Source: DATEDA01 sp963789885
GTDB taxonomy: Bacteria > Pseudomonadota > Gammaproteobacteria > Burkholderiales > SG8-39
Assembly (NCBI GenBank): GCA_963789885.1
Contig: CAWBNB010000030.1
Span: forward strand, 186,001-250,000
Direction: 5' to 3'
DNA: 64,000 nt
Shown: positions 10,669-19,190 of the stretch, in pieces
How positions within the stretch are numbered: the stretch's first letter is position 1
Layout: each line of letters starts with the position of its first letter
The notes under the pieces: generated by a model
What the model was told of the DNA's origin: nothing
The model's database searches: none
The model's input: the letters and a program-made list of their open reading frames with translations, nothing else
Translations under genes and position numbers: made by a program

Positions 10669-11301
10669 TCAACCGGCGGAGAGGCCGGCGCCGAGCGCCA
10701 TGCGGACGAGCTCCGCGAGCGAGGCGGCCTGCATCTTCTCCATCACCTTCGCGCGGTGCACCTCGACTGTGCGCGTCGACAGGCCGAGGCGAGTCGCGAT
10801 CACCTTGTTCGGCTTGCCCTCGATCACGAGCTGCATGACCTCGCGCTCGCGCGGCGACAGCGTCGCGAGGCGCGTTTCGATCCCGGCCCGGTCGGCGGCA
10901 GGCGGCGGCGCGTCCGGGTTGCGGCTCGCGGCCAGCGCGCGGTGCACCGCGTCGATCAGCACCTGGTCGTTGTAGGGCTTCTCGATGAAGTCGGCGGCGC
11001 CGGCCTTCATCGCCCGCACCGCCATCCCGATGTCGCCGTGGCCGGTGAGGACGATCACCGGCACCTTGAGACCGCGCGTGCGCAGCGTCTCCTGCAGCTC
11101 GAGCCCGCTCATGCCCGGCATGCGCACGTCGGCGAGGAGGCAAGAATTCGGGACCGGCCGGAAGGCGTCGAGGAACGCCTGCGCGCTGTCGAACGTGCGG
11201 GTCGCGAGCCCGACCGAGCGGAGGAGCATCGCAAGCGAGTCGCGGATCGCGGGCTCGTCGTCGACGACGAACACCAGGGCATCAGGCATCTTCTCGTTCA
11301 T
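10669..11301 (-). CDS. FixJ/NarL-type two-component response regulator
   Basis: 210 residues. A receiver domain (about 8-120) has the acidic pair Asp14-Asp15, the phosphoacceptor Asp58 in LLADVRMPGMSGLE, the Thr in VLTGHGD and the Lys in IEKPYND. A LuxR-type helix-turn-helix follows: LSPREREVMQLVIEGKPNK and STRTVEVHRAKVMEKMQ. The start at 11301 overlaps the end of the kinase gene by 20 bases, so the two are translated together. This receiver and the kinase resemble the FixLJ/TodST-like family. A likely DNA target is the inverted repeat at 13702-13774 upstream of the kinase. Confidence 0.93.
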   Translation of the reverse strand: MNEKMPDALVFVVDDEPAIRDSLAMLLRSVGLATRTFDSAQAFLDAFRPVPNSCLLADVRMPGMSGLELQETLRTRGLKVPVIVLTGHGDIGMAVRAMKAGAADFIEKPYNDQVLIDAVHRALAASRNPDAPPPAADRAGIETRLATLSPREREVMQLVIEGKPNKVIATRLGLSTRTVEVHRAKVMEKMQAASLAELVRMALGAGLSAG

Positions 11302-13675
11302 GGGCGGTGGGGAGTGTGAGATGGAACGTGGCCCCGGGGCCCGGATTCGCGGTCGCCCACAACCGCCCGCCGTGCGCGTCGGCGATCGAGCGGCTGAGCG
11401 CGAGGCCGATGCCGATGCCCTCGGGCTTGGTGGTGTAGAAGGGCTCGAAGACCTTCTCGAGATCCGTCCCGGCGAGACCCGGGCCGGTGTCGCAGACCGC
11501 GATCTCGATCATGCCGTCGCCGGACGCGCGCGTGGAGAGCTGGATCCGCCGCACTTCCGAGCCGCTTATCGCGATCGCCTCGATCGCGTTTCGTACCAGG
11601 TTGAGCAGCACCTGCTGGATCTGGATCGAGTCGGCGAGCACGACCGGCAGCCCGATCTCGAGGCGGGTGTCGAGCTCGACGCCGTTCTGGCGCGCCTCCG
11701 CGGCGGCGAGCCGCACCACCTCGTTCACCAGGAAGTTCGCCTCGACCTCCTGGATCTGTCCCTCGTCCCCGCGCACGAAGCTGCGCATCCGGCGCACGAC
11801 CTCGCCGGCGCGCTCGGCTTCGCCGGCGACGCGCTGCAGCACGTCGAGGATCTCGTCCTGGGAGGCGGCGCCCGAACGGAGCATCCGCACGCTCGCATAG
11901 GTGTAGTTCGCGATCGCGGTCAGCGGCTGGTTGATCTCGTGGGCGATGGCGCTCGCCATCTCGCCCATCGAGCTCACCCGGGTGACGTGGGCGAGGCTCT
12001 GCAGGTGCTGGCGCGCCTGCTCCTCGGCGCGCCGGCGCGCGGTGATGTCGCGCGCGCTCGCCACGATCGCGGTGAGGCGCCCGGCCGCGTCGACGATCCC
12101 GCGTGCCGACCACGACAGCCAGCGCCAGCCGCCCGGGGTCATCACGCGGTGCTCGACCGTCATCGTGTAGGGCGGTACCGCCACCGACGCCCGCGCGGCG
12201 GCGGTCGCCGGCCAGTCCTCCTCGTGGATCTGCACGCCCACGGGCCGGCCGAGCACCTCGGCCTCGGTCGTGCCGAAATACGCGAGATAGGACGGGCTCG
12301 CAAACATGATCCGCCGCTCGCCGTCGAGCTTGAGGACGAGCTCGGTCATGTTCTCGACGATTAGCCGGAGCTTCTCCTCGCTGTCGCGGAGCGCCCGCTC
12401 GGCGCGGCGCCGTTCGGTGACGTCCATCAGCAGCGCGAAGCTGCCCGCGTAACTGCCATCGGCGTGGAAATGCGGTCGCGGCGAGACGAAGGCGTCGATC
12501 ACCTCGCCATTGCCCTTCTGCAGCGCGATCTCGAATGTCTCGGCGACGCCCTGCTGCCGCTTGCGGTGCTGGGCGTGCCAGTGCGCCTCCTGGCCGGGCG
12601 CGGCGAGGTCGAGACCCTTCCGGCCGATCAGCCATTCGCGCGGGCGGCCGATGATCTCGCAGAAGCGGTCGCTGACGAAGGTCATCGCGCCGTCGTGGTC
12701 CTGGAGCACGAGGCCCTCGTTCATCCGCTCGACGAGCATCCGGTAGCGCGCCTCGCTCTCGCGGATTCCGCGCTCCGCGCGCTCGCGCTCGCCGAGCACC
12801 ACCGCGATCAGCATCGTCGACACCGCTGCGACGGCGAGGAAGACGTAGAGCGAGCCGAGGTTGCGCAGCATGTCGCCGCCGCCGAACGGCCCCATGCCGT
12901 CCGCGGTGCACCAGACGGCGATCACGGCGACCGCGAGCAGCGCCGTTGCCGCCTCGCGGTTGCCGAAGCGGAGCGCCGCCCAGAAGAGCGGCGGGAACAC
13001 GGCGTAGGGCAGCGGCTCGACCGCCATCATCGGCGTCGAGGTGCCGCTGAACACGAACCACGCGACCGCTAGCGTCGTGAGCACCATCGCCGCCAGCTCG
13101 ACGCGCCGCGGTGCGGCGAGCGGCGCAGCGCGCGCGAGCCACGTCCACACCGCGGGCGCGACGACGAGGATGCCGACCGCTTCGCCGAGACCGGCCACCC
13201 ACACGGCCGTCGGGCGGTCGACCCAGATCGCAGCGCCCTGGACCCAGAGCGATGCCAACCGGACGAGAGCGGCGGCCGCCGGGCCGGCGAACGCGCCGCA
13301 AACGAGAAAGACGAGCACGTCATGCAGGTGCGCGAGCGACCGGTCGAAGCGGGCGACGCGCACGAGCAGCCACCAGCCGAGGAGGCACTCGCCGATCGTG
13401 AGCACCGTCGCGAAGAGCGCCGTGCCGAGCGCGAGCCCGACGGAGAAGGCGGTGAGGAGGCAGCCGACCACGAGGCCCGGCACGACGCGCGGGCCCCATG
13501 CGACGAGCGCCGCAAGCGCGATGCCGGTGGAGGGCCAGAGCAGGGCGAGCCCGCCCGCGAACGGGAAGAGCGCCAATGCGGCCATGCCGACGAGCCAATA
13601 GGCCGCCGCGAGCGCCACCGAATGCGGGAGCATCCAGCGCGGCGGCGCTGCGGCTGTGGTCGAGGTCGCTTCCAA
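11282..13675 (-). CDS. MASE1-PAS-PAS sensor histidine kinase
   Basis: 797 residues. About eight membrane segments form a MASE1-type sensor region (residues about 20-300, AAYWLVGMAALALFPFAGGL onward). Two PAS/PAC modules follow (about 320-430 and 440-560). The kinase core has the H-box IAHEINQPLTAIANYTYASV, the N-box NLVRNAIEAI, the G1 box CDTGPGL and G2 GIGIGLALSRSIADAHGG. This is the HPK4/FixL-like type, paired with the FixJ-like regulator whose gene overlaps its end. The signal is unknown; MASE1 is an integral membrane sensing domain without known ligand. Confidence 0.92.
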   Translation of the reverse strand: MEATSTTAAAPPRWMLPHSVALAAAYWLVGMAALALFPFAGGLALLWPSTGIALAALVAWGPRVVPGLVVGCLLTAFSVGLALGTALFATVLTIGECLLGWWLLVRVARFDRSLAHLHDVLVFLVCGAFAGPAAAALVRLASLWVQGAAIWVDRPTAVWVAGLGEAVGILVVAPAVWTWLARAAPLAAPRRVELAAMVLTTLAVAWFVFSGTSTPMMAVEPLPYAVFPPLFWAALRFGNREAATALLAVAVIAVWCTADGMGPFGGGDMLRNLGSLYVFLAVAAVSTMLIAVVLGERERAERGIRESEARYRMLVERMNEGLVLQDHDGAMTFVSDRFCEIIGRPREWLIGRKGLDLAAPGQEAHWHAQHRKRQQGVAETFEIALQKGNGEVIDAFVSPRPHFHADGSYAGSFALLMDVTERRRAERALRDSEEKLRLIVENMTELVLKLDGERRIMFASPSYLAYFGTTEAEVLGRPVGVQIHEEDWPATAAARASVAVPPYTMTVEHRVMTPGGWRWLSWSARGIVDAAGRLTAIVASARDITARRRAEEQARQHLQSLAHVTRVSSMGEMASAIAHEINQPLTAIANYTYASVRMLRSGAASQDEILDVLQRVAGEAERAGEVVRRMRSFVRGDEGQIQEVEANFLVNEVVRLAAAEARQNGVELDTRLEIGLPVVLADSIQIQQVLLNLVRNAIEAIAISGSEVRRIQLSTRASGDGMIEIAVCDTGPGLAGTDLEKVFEPFYTTKPEGIGIGLALSRSIADAHGGRLWATANPGPGATFHLTLPTAHEREDA

Positions 13676-13701
13676 GTGGTTTCTCGCCGCTCGGTCTTGT
13701 G

Positions 13702-13774
13702 TACGTACTGTAGCAGCGGGGGTGCCACACCGGCATTGGGGCGACTACGCAGTGCCGGGACCGGCAGTACGTAG
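13702..13774. promoter_or_regulatory. Repeated dyad motif CTACGTACTGCC, probable operator
   Basis: TACGTACTG at 13702-13710 is repeated in inverted form as CAGTACGTA at 13765-13773. The second copy is part of a 30-base near-palindrome (13745-13774, 24 of 30 positions symmetric) whose core is TGCCGG-GA-CCGGCA. The three half-sites lie in the 188-base gap between the kinase gene (minus) and the 6PGL-like gene (plus), where an autoregulatory site for the FixJ-like regulator would be expected. Confidence 0.5.
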
Positions 13775-13863
13775 AAACCACAATTCCCCTTCGTAGCGCC
13801 CGGCGCGCCCCTGCGCGCTCGTCCGGATACCCCGGCCGGCCGCCGCGCACGAGGATTCGCTCC

Positions 13864-14637
13864 ATGGAAACGCGCACCACCGGAGCGAAAAACGTGAGCA
13901 CAGCCGACACGCTGCTGCTCGGCAACGCCGCGGAGATCGCAGCGGAAGCGGCCGCGGTCGCCGTCGAGGCCGGACGCGGCGCGATCGCGGCACGCGGGCG
14001 GTTCGCGATCGCGCTCTCCCCGGCGTTCCTGACGCCCGCGGTGCTCGACGCGTTCGCTGCCACGGCGGGGCAGGCGCCGGACGTCTGGTCCGCGACGCAC
14101 TTCTTCCTCGCCGACACCCTCTTCGACGCGGCCCGCTACGACGGCGCGTCGCTCGCGCAGATGATCGCCGCGCGGTTGCCCGTCGCCGCGCACCAGCTCC
14201 ACGTCCGCGCCGCCGCGGCGCGCGACGCCGTGCGCGCGGCCGCCGAGTACGAGCGTGAGCTCGCGGCGTTCTTCGCCCTCGCCGACGGCGAGCTGCCGCG
14301 GTTCGACCTCGCGCTGCTCGCGCTCGACGCCGACGGCCGCGTTGCCGGCCTCGCGGCCGGCGGCGCTGCGCTCGGCGAGGTCACCCGCCTCGCCGTCGCC
14401 GACTTCGTGCCGGCGCAGCGCGCCCGCGTCGTGACGCTCACCGGCCCGGCGCTCGCCGCCGTGCCGCAGATCGTCGTCCGCGCGGCGAGCGCCGGCGCGC
14501 GCCGCGTGGCCGAGACGCTCCGCACCTGCCGCGCGCAGCCCGACCGCTGCCGGCCGCACGTCCTCGCCCGCTCCGCGGGCGCCGTGCGCTTCCTGATCGA
14601 GCTCACCGCCGCGGCCGCGCCGGCCGCGGCCGTTTAA
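13864..14637 (+). CDS. 6-phosphogluconolactonase-like protein, active-site motifs degenerate
   Basis: 257 residues with the fold signature of the 6-phosphogluconolactonase / glucosamine-6-phosphate isomerase superfamily: RGRFAIALSPAFLTPAVLDA at the N-terminus, WSATHFFLADTLFD where true enzymes have the FFGDER segment, FDLALLALDADGRVAGLAAG where they have the GMGxDGHTASLFP segment, and VVTLTGPALAAVPQIVVRAA near the end. The catalytic His of GHTAS is replaced (GRVAG) and the DER triplet is lost. It is therefore probably not a lactonase. The start may instead be a GTG at 13894 (VSTADT). It is followed 34 bases later by an ECF sigma gene, so a regulatory or sugar-phosphate-sensing role is conceivable, but this is inference. 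Confidence 0.6.
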   Translation: METRTTGAKNVSTADTLLLGNAAEIAAEAAAVAVEAGRGAIAARGRFAIALSPAFLTPAVLDAFAATAGQAPDVWSATHFFLADTLFDAARYDGASLAQMIAARLPVAAHQLHVRAAAARDAVRAAAEYERELAAFFALADGELPRFDLALLALDADGRVAGLAAGGAALGEVTRLAVADFVPAQRARVVTLTGPALAAVPQIVVRAASAGARRVAETLRTCRAQPDRCRPHVLARSAGAVRFLIELTAAAAPAAAV

Positions 14638-14671
14638 CGACCCGAACCCACCCCTTCAGAAAGGAGCTGCC

Positions 14672-15256
14672 ATGAGATTCGAACCCGACTTCCTCGCTGC
14701 CGACATCGCATCGCACCGGCAGCATCTCTACCGCTACGCCCTGAAGGAGCTGCGCGACCCGGTCGCCGCCGACGACGCGGTGCAGGAAACGTTCGCCGCG
14801 GCGCTCACCGGCCAGTGCCGCTTCGAGGGCCGGAGCGGCACGCGCACCTGGCTGATCGGCATCCTCAAGCACAAGATCCTCGACGAGTACCGCCGCCGCG
14901 CCCGCGAGCCGCGCGCGCTGACCGGGGTCGACGAGGACGGCAACCCCTGCGCCTTCGACCTCGACCAGCTCGAGGCCGGGGCTGCGGGCGAGGCGGCCGC
15001 CGCCGGATTCGACCCGGAGTACGCGGCCGCCCGGAAGAAGTTCTGGGGCGCGTTCGACGAGCACCTTGGCCGGATGCCGGCGCAGATGGCGCGCGCGTTC
15101 ACGATGCACGCGATCGACGGCCGCGACTCGGACGAGGTGTGCGAGGCGCTCGGCATCACGCCCGGCAACCTGTGGGTGCTCCTGCACCGTGCCCGCAACA
15201 AGCTGCGCGACGCGATCGAAGGCGACGCGCGCGAGTACTTCCTCGCCGCACGCTGA
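14672..15256 (+). CDS. ECF-type RNA polymerase sigma factor
   Basis: 194 residues, start at 14672 after GAAAGGAG. Region 2 contains LYRYALKELRDPVAADDAVQ and ETFAAALTG, with TWLIGILKHKILDEYRRRAR in region 2.4. Region 4 has MARAFTMHAIDGRDSDEVCE and ITPGNLWVLLHRARNKLRD, the helix-turn-helix that binds the -35. Its linker is rather long. No anti-sigma gene follows: downstream is an acyl-CoA ligase 91 bases on, and upstream is the 6PGL-like gene. Related sigma factors act in oxidative or envelope stress. Confidence 0.9.
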   Translation: MRFEPDFLAADIASHRQHLYRYALKELRDPVAADDAVQETFAAALTGQCRFEGRSGTRTWLIGILKHKILDEYRRRAREPRALTGVDEDGNPCAFDLDQLEAGAAGEAAAAGFDPEYAAARKKFWGAFDEHLGRMPAQMARAFTMHAIDGRDSDEVCEALGITPGNLWVLLHRARNKLRDAIEGDAREYFLAAR

Positions 15257-15347
15257 ACGCCGTAGACCGCCGGCCCGGGGCGATTGACACCTCGGCGCCC
15301 GGCGGCGAAACTCCTTCTCGGGAAACGCCGTACCGGAGGAGGAGATC

Positions 15348-16997
15348 ATGCTGCGCGGCCTGATGATGGACGAGCCGTTGCTCGTCTCGTCGCTCATCCT
15401 GCACGCCGATAAGTTCCACGGCGACACCGAGATCGTGTCCCGCACCGTGGAGGGACCGGGCAAGGACGGCGCGGGCGCCGTGCACCGGCACACCTACCGC
15501 GACGCGCACCGGCGCGCGCGCCAGATCGCCCAGGCGCTCGGCCGGCTCGGCGTGAAGCAGGGCGATCGCGTGGGCACGCTCGCGTGGAACGGCTACCGGC
15601 ACTTCGAGCTCTACTTCGGCGTCTCCGGGATGGGCGCGGTGATCCACACCGTCAACCCGCGGCTTTTCCCCGAACAGATCGCCTACATCGTGAACCACGC
15701 CGAGGACAAGTACGTCTTCTTCGACCTCACGTTCGCGCCGCTCGTCGAGAAGCTCGCCGGCCAGTGCATGGGCGTGAAGGGGTGGGTCGCGATGACCGAC
15801 CGCGCTCACATGCCGCAGTCGGCGATTCCGAATCTCCTGTGCTACGAGGAGCTCGTCGCCGCCGAGAACGGTAAGTACGAGTGGCCGCGGTTCGACGAAT
15901 GGACCGCGGCGGGACTCTGCTACACCTCGGGGACGACCGGGCACCCGAAGGGCGTGCTGTACACGCACCGTTCCACGATCCTGCACGCGTACGCAGCGTC
16001 GCTGCCCGACGTCTTCGCCGCCTCGGCACGCATGACGATCCTGCCGGTCGTGCCGATGTTCCACGTCAACGCCTGGAGCATCCCGTATCTCGCGCCGCTC
16101 AACGGCGCCAAGCTCGTGTTCCCAGGCGCGGGGCTCGATGGCAAGAGCCTCTACGAGCTATTCGAGGCGGAGAAGGTCACGGTGACCGCGGGTGTGCCGA
16201 CCGTGTGGCTGGGCCTCCTCACCTACATGCGGCAGAACAACCTCAAGTTCTCGACGCTCGAGCGGGCGGTGGTGGGCGGCTCGGCCGCGCCGCCGGCGAT
16301 GATCCGGGAGTTCGACGAGGGCTACGGCGTTGCGTGCCAGCACGCCTGGGGCATGACCGAGATGAGCCCGCTCGGGACGCTCTGCACCCTGAAGGGGAAG
16401 CAGCTCGCGCTTCCGCCCGAGCAGCAGTTCGCGCTGCTGTGCAAGCAGGGCCGGGTGATCTACGGCGTCGACATGAAGATCGTCGACGGCGAGGGCAAGG
16501 CGCTTCCGCACGACGGCAAGGCATTCGGCGACCTGATGGTGCGCGGGGCGTGGATCACGAGCGGCTATTTCAAGGACGAAGGCGGCAATCCGCTGCGGGA
16601 CGGCTGGTTCCCCACTGGCGACGTCGCGACGATCGATCCCGACGGGTTCATGCAGATCACCGACCGGTCGAAGGACGTCGTGAAATCGGGCGGCGAGTGG
16701 ATCAGCTCGATCGACCTCGAGAACATCGCAATCGAGCATCCGGGGATCGTGGAGGCGGCGGTGATCGGCGTACCGCACCCGAAATGGGACGAGCGGCCGA
16801 TCGTGGTCGCGGTGAAGAAGCAGGGCGCGGAGGTGACGCGCGACGAGGTGCTTGCCTTCTACCAGGGGAAGGTCGCGAAGTGGATGGTCCCCGACGACGT
16901 CGTGTTCGTGGCCGAGCTCCCGCACACCGCGACCGGGAAGCTGTCGAAGCTCACGTTGCGGCAGCGGATGAAGGATTACAAGCTGCCGGGGATCTGA
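15348..16997 (+). CDS. Long-/medium-chain fatty acyl-CoA ligase (AMP-binding)
   Basis: 549 residues, start at 15348 after GGAGGAGG. The P-loop motif is YTSGTTGHPKGVLYTHRS, the adenylate-binding segment is QHAWGMTEMSPLGTLC, GWFPTGDVATIDPDG and DRSKDVVKSGGEWISSIDLE follow, and the C-terminal catalytic Lys lies in TATGKLSKLTLRQ. The architecture is that of ANL-family fatty acyl-CoA ligases of the AlkK type. It is followed one base later by an enoyl-CoA hydratase gene, so activation and beta-oxidation are coupled. A TTGACA at 15284-15289 may be the -35 of its promoter, but I see no good -10. Confidence 0.92.
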   Translation: MLRGLMMDEPLLVSSLILHADKFHGDTEIVSRTVEGPGKDGAGAVHRHTYRDAHRRARQIAQALGRLGVKQGDRVGTLAWNGYRHFELYFGVSGMGAVIHTVNPRLFPEQIAYIVNHAEDKYVFFDLTFAPLVEKLAGQCMGVKGWVAMTDRAHMPQSAIPNLLCYEELVAAENGKYEWPRFDEWTAAGLCYTSGTTGHPKGVLYTHRSTILHAYAASLPDVFAASARMTILPVVPMFHVNAWSIPYLAPLNGAKLVFPGAGLDGKSLYELFEAEKVTVTAGVPTVWLGLLTYMRQNNLKFSTLERAVVGGSAAPPAMIREFDEGYGVACQHAWGMTEMSPLGTLCTLKGKQLALPPEQQFALLCKQGRVIYGVDMKIVDGEGKALPHDGKAFGDLMVRGAWITSGYFKDEGGNPLRDGWFPTGDVATIDPDGFMQITDRSKDVVKSGGEWISSIDLENIAIEHPGIVEAAVIGVPHPKWDERPIVVAVKKQGAEVTRDEVLAFYQGKVAKWMVPDDVVFVAELPHTATGKLSKLTLRQRMKDYKLPGI

Positions 16998-16998
16998 G

Positions 16999-17766
16999 AT
17001 GGGCCACGTTCTCGTGGAGCGGCAGGGCGCGATCCAGCGGATCCAGATCAACCGCCCGGAGAAGAAGAACGCGCTCACCGCGGCGATGTACACCGCCTTC
17101 GCGGAGGCGATCCTCGCCGCCGAGCGCGACCCGGGCGTGCGCGTGATGCTGATCGGCGGCGCGGGGGACGCGTTTACCGCCGGCAACGATCTTCAGGACT
17201 TCCTCGCTCACGCGCCACAGGGCGGGCCCCGGCCGGTGCTCGACTTCCTGCAGGTGTTCAGCCACGCCGCGAAGCCGATCGTCGCGGCCGTGCACGGGGT
17301 TGCGGTCGGCGTCGGCACGACGATGCTCGCGCACTGCGACCTCGTCTATGCGGCCGAGGGCACGAAGTTCTCGATGCCGTTCGTGAACCTCGGCCTGTGC
17401 CCCGAGAACGCCTCGAGCTTCCTGCTGCCGGCGATTCTCGGTTATCAGCGCGCGGCGGAGCTGCTGATGTTCGGCGAGCCGTTCGATGCCGCGAAGGCGC
17501 GCGAGATCGGGCTGGTGAATGCGGTCGTCCTGCCCGGCGAGCTCGCCGCCACCGCGACCGCAGCGGCGCAGAAGCTGGCGGCGAAACCGCCCGCGTCGCT
17601 CCGCCTCACCAAGCGGCTGATGCGGCGGGCGTGGATGCCCGAGATCGAGGCGGCGCTCGCCGAGGAGTCGAAAGCATTCGCCGAGCGGCTCTCCTCCCCC
17701 GAGGCGAAGGAAGCCTTCACCGCGTTCTTCGAGAAGCGCGCGCCGGATTTTTCCCGTTTCGACTGA
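16999..17766 (+). CDS. Enoyl-CoA hydratase/isomerase family protein
   Basis: 255 residues of a crotonase-fold protein: RIQINRPEKKNALTAAMYTA, then GAGDAFTAGNDLQDF (first oxyanion-hole segment), HGVAVGVGTTMLAHCDLVYA (second) and FVNLGLCPENASSFLLPAIL. The residue in the first Glu position is Thr/Met (GVGTTM) and the second is in the LCPENASS region, so the hydratase Glu pair is not standard and an isomerase-type activity is possible. It begins one base after the acyl-CoA ligase stop and belongs to the same operon. Confidence 0.88.
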   Translation: MGHVLVERQGAIQRIQINRPEKKNALTAAMYTAFAEAILAAERDPGVRVMLIGGAGDAFTAGNDLQDFLAHAPQGGPRPVLDFLQVFSHAAKPIVAAVHGVAVGVGTTMLAHCDLVYAAEGTKFSMPFVNLGLCPENASSFLLPAILGYQRAAELLMFGEPFDAAKAREIGLVNAVVLPGELAATATAAAQKLAAKPPASLRLTKRLMRRAWMPEIEAALAEESKAFAERLSSPEAKEAFTAFFEKRAPDFSRFD

Positions 17767-17804
17767 TGTGGATTGTGCAGTGGTGGCTTCGCGGCGGCAG
17801 AAGT

Positions 17805-18992
17805 TCAAGCCGGCTTCGGCCTCGTGAGCCGGGGTTCCGCAGCCTGGTCGAGGACCGAACGGTAGAGCGCCTCCATCCGTAGCGTCAGCGCGGTCGCGCT
17901 CCAGGTGCGTGCGTACTCGCGGCCCTCCGCCGAGAGCCGGGCACGCAGCGCGCGATCGCGCAGGAGCCGGACGACCTTCTCCGCGAAGTCCTCCTCGTCG
18001 TCGGCGGCCACGAGCGCGCCGCGCTCCGGCCCGACGATGTCGCGAGTGCCCATGACCGCGGTCGATACGACCGGCACACCGAGGGCCATCGCTTCGAGCA
18101 GGACGAGGCCCTGCGTCTCCGTCCGCGACGCGAAGACAAACGCATCCGCCGCCCGGTAGCAATCGAGCAGGTGCGTCGTGCGATCGAGGTATCCCACGAA
18201 CCGGACCGCCTCCGTCAGCCCGAGCGCGCGCGCGAGCCGCGTGAGCTTCGCGAGCGCCGGGCCTTCGCCGCACACCACGAGCAGTGCGTCGGGGATGTCG
18301 CGACGCACGCGGGGCAGCACCCGCAGCAGGAACCCGATGTTCTTCTCGAATGCGACCCGGCCCACGTAGAGGAGCACGGGACGCGACGGCGCTACGCTGC
18401 GCGCGGCGCGGAAGCGCCTGCCGTCGCCGCCCGAAATCTCGGCGAGCGGGATGCCCGTCGGCACGATCTCGATCCGTGTCCGGACGCCGTACCGCTCGAG
18501 GGTTTCGCGCATGGCGGTCGACGGGACGATCACCGCGTCCAGCGCATCGCATTGCCCGCGAGAGATTCGCCGCGCCAGGGCGCGCATGACACCGCGCGGC
18601 ACCAGCGGCACGTAGTGGAAGAGGTACTCCTCGAAGAGCGTGTGGTAGGTCGCGATCACGGGTACGGCCCGGCGCCGCGCGAGCCGGATCCCGGCGTAGT
18701 GCGCAAGGAACGGCGTCTGCACGTGCACCAGGTCGAAGCGCTCCTCCGCGAGTAGCCGGTCGAGACGGCTCAGCGCGCGCCAGCGCATCGCGCGGTCCTC
18801 GGGGTCGAGCGGTACCGGGCGCGAGGGAACGCGCACGGTCCGTGCATCGTCCTCGTGGGGCGCCGGATACGCGGGTGCGACCAGCGTGGTCTCGTGACCG
18901 CGGCGTGCCAGCTCGCGCCGGAAGGTCTGGATGGAAGTGGAGACGCCGTTGATCCGCGGGAAATAGACGTCCGAGACGTGCAGGATCCGCAC
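17805..18992 (-). CDS. GT4-family glycosyltransferase, possibly a lipid (Agt-type) glycosyltransferase
   Basis: 395 residues with the GT-B fold: N-terminal MRILHVSDVYFPRINGVSTS (acceptor-side glycine loop), YHTLFEEYLFHYVPL, and the C-terminal donor domain with YVGRVAFEKNIGFLLRVLP and the E-x7-E motif FASRTETQGLVLLEAMALG. These features are close to diacylglycerol glucosyltransferases. It is divergent from a PlcP/LpxH-like metallophosphoesterase. In several proteobacteria such a pair (PlcP with Agt) replaces phospholipids by glycolipids under phosphate limitation; that role is inferred here from gene pairing. Other GT4 roles, for example lipopolysaccharide or exopolysaccharide synthesis, remain possible. 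Confidence 0.85.
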   Translation of the reverse strand: MRILHVSDVYFPRINGVSTSIQTFRRELARRGHETTLVAPAYPAPHEDDARTVRVPSRPVPLDPEDRAMRWRALSRLDRLLAEERFDLVHVQTPFLAHYAGIRLARRRAVPVIATYHTLFEEYLFHYVPLVPRGVMRALARRISRGQCDALDAVIVPSTAMRETLERYGVRTRIEIVPTGIPLAEISGGDGRRFRAARSVAPSRPVLLYVGRVAFEKNIGFLLRVLPRVRRDIPDALLVVCGEGPALAKLTRLARALGLTEAVRFVGYLDRTTHLLDCYRAADAFVFASRTETQGLVLLEAMALGVPVVSTAVMGTRDIVGPERGALVAADDEEDFAEKVVRLLRDRALRARLSAEGREYARTWSATALTLRMEALYRSVLDQAAEPRLTRPKPA

Positions 18993-19086
18993 CCGCTGTC
19001 AGGCTCGATCGGCGCCCATTGCGCGAAGGTACGTGCGGGATGTGACGGTTTCGTTGCGGGGTGCGATCGCCGTCACAGGGCGCGAT

Positions 19087-19120
19087 GGTTCACGGCGCTG
19101 TCATCTTCGGTACTTAGGCT
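19087..19120 (+). promoter_or_regulatory. Candidate Pho box and -10 element in front of the metallophosphoesterase gene
   Basis: GGTTCAC (19087-19093), four bases, and CTGTCAT (19098-19104) form the 7-4-7 direct-repeat arrangement of a PhoB-binding site; the second half is a perfect consensus half-site, the first is weak. TAGGCT (19115-19120) follows at 10 bases, the spacing of the -10 in Pho promoters. It is oriented toward the gene starting at 19191 in the 198-base divergent gap. Confidence 0.4.
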
Positions 19121-19190
19121 GGCGTGCCCATGAGTTGCGGCGCAGACGTGATGCAGCACGCGAGGATCGCACCGCGACGGAGGTGATTCG

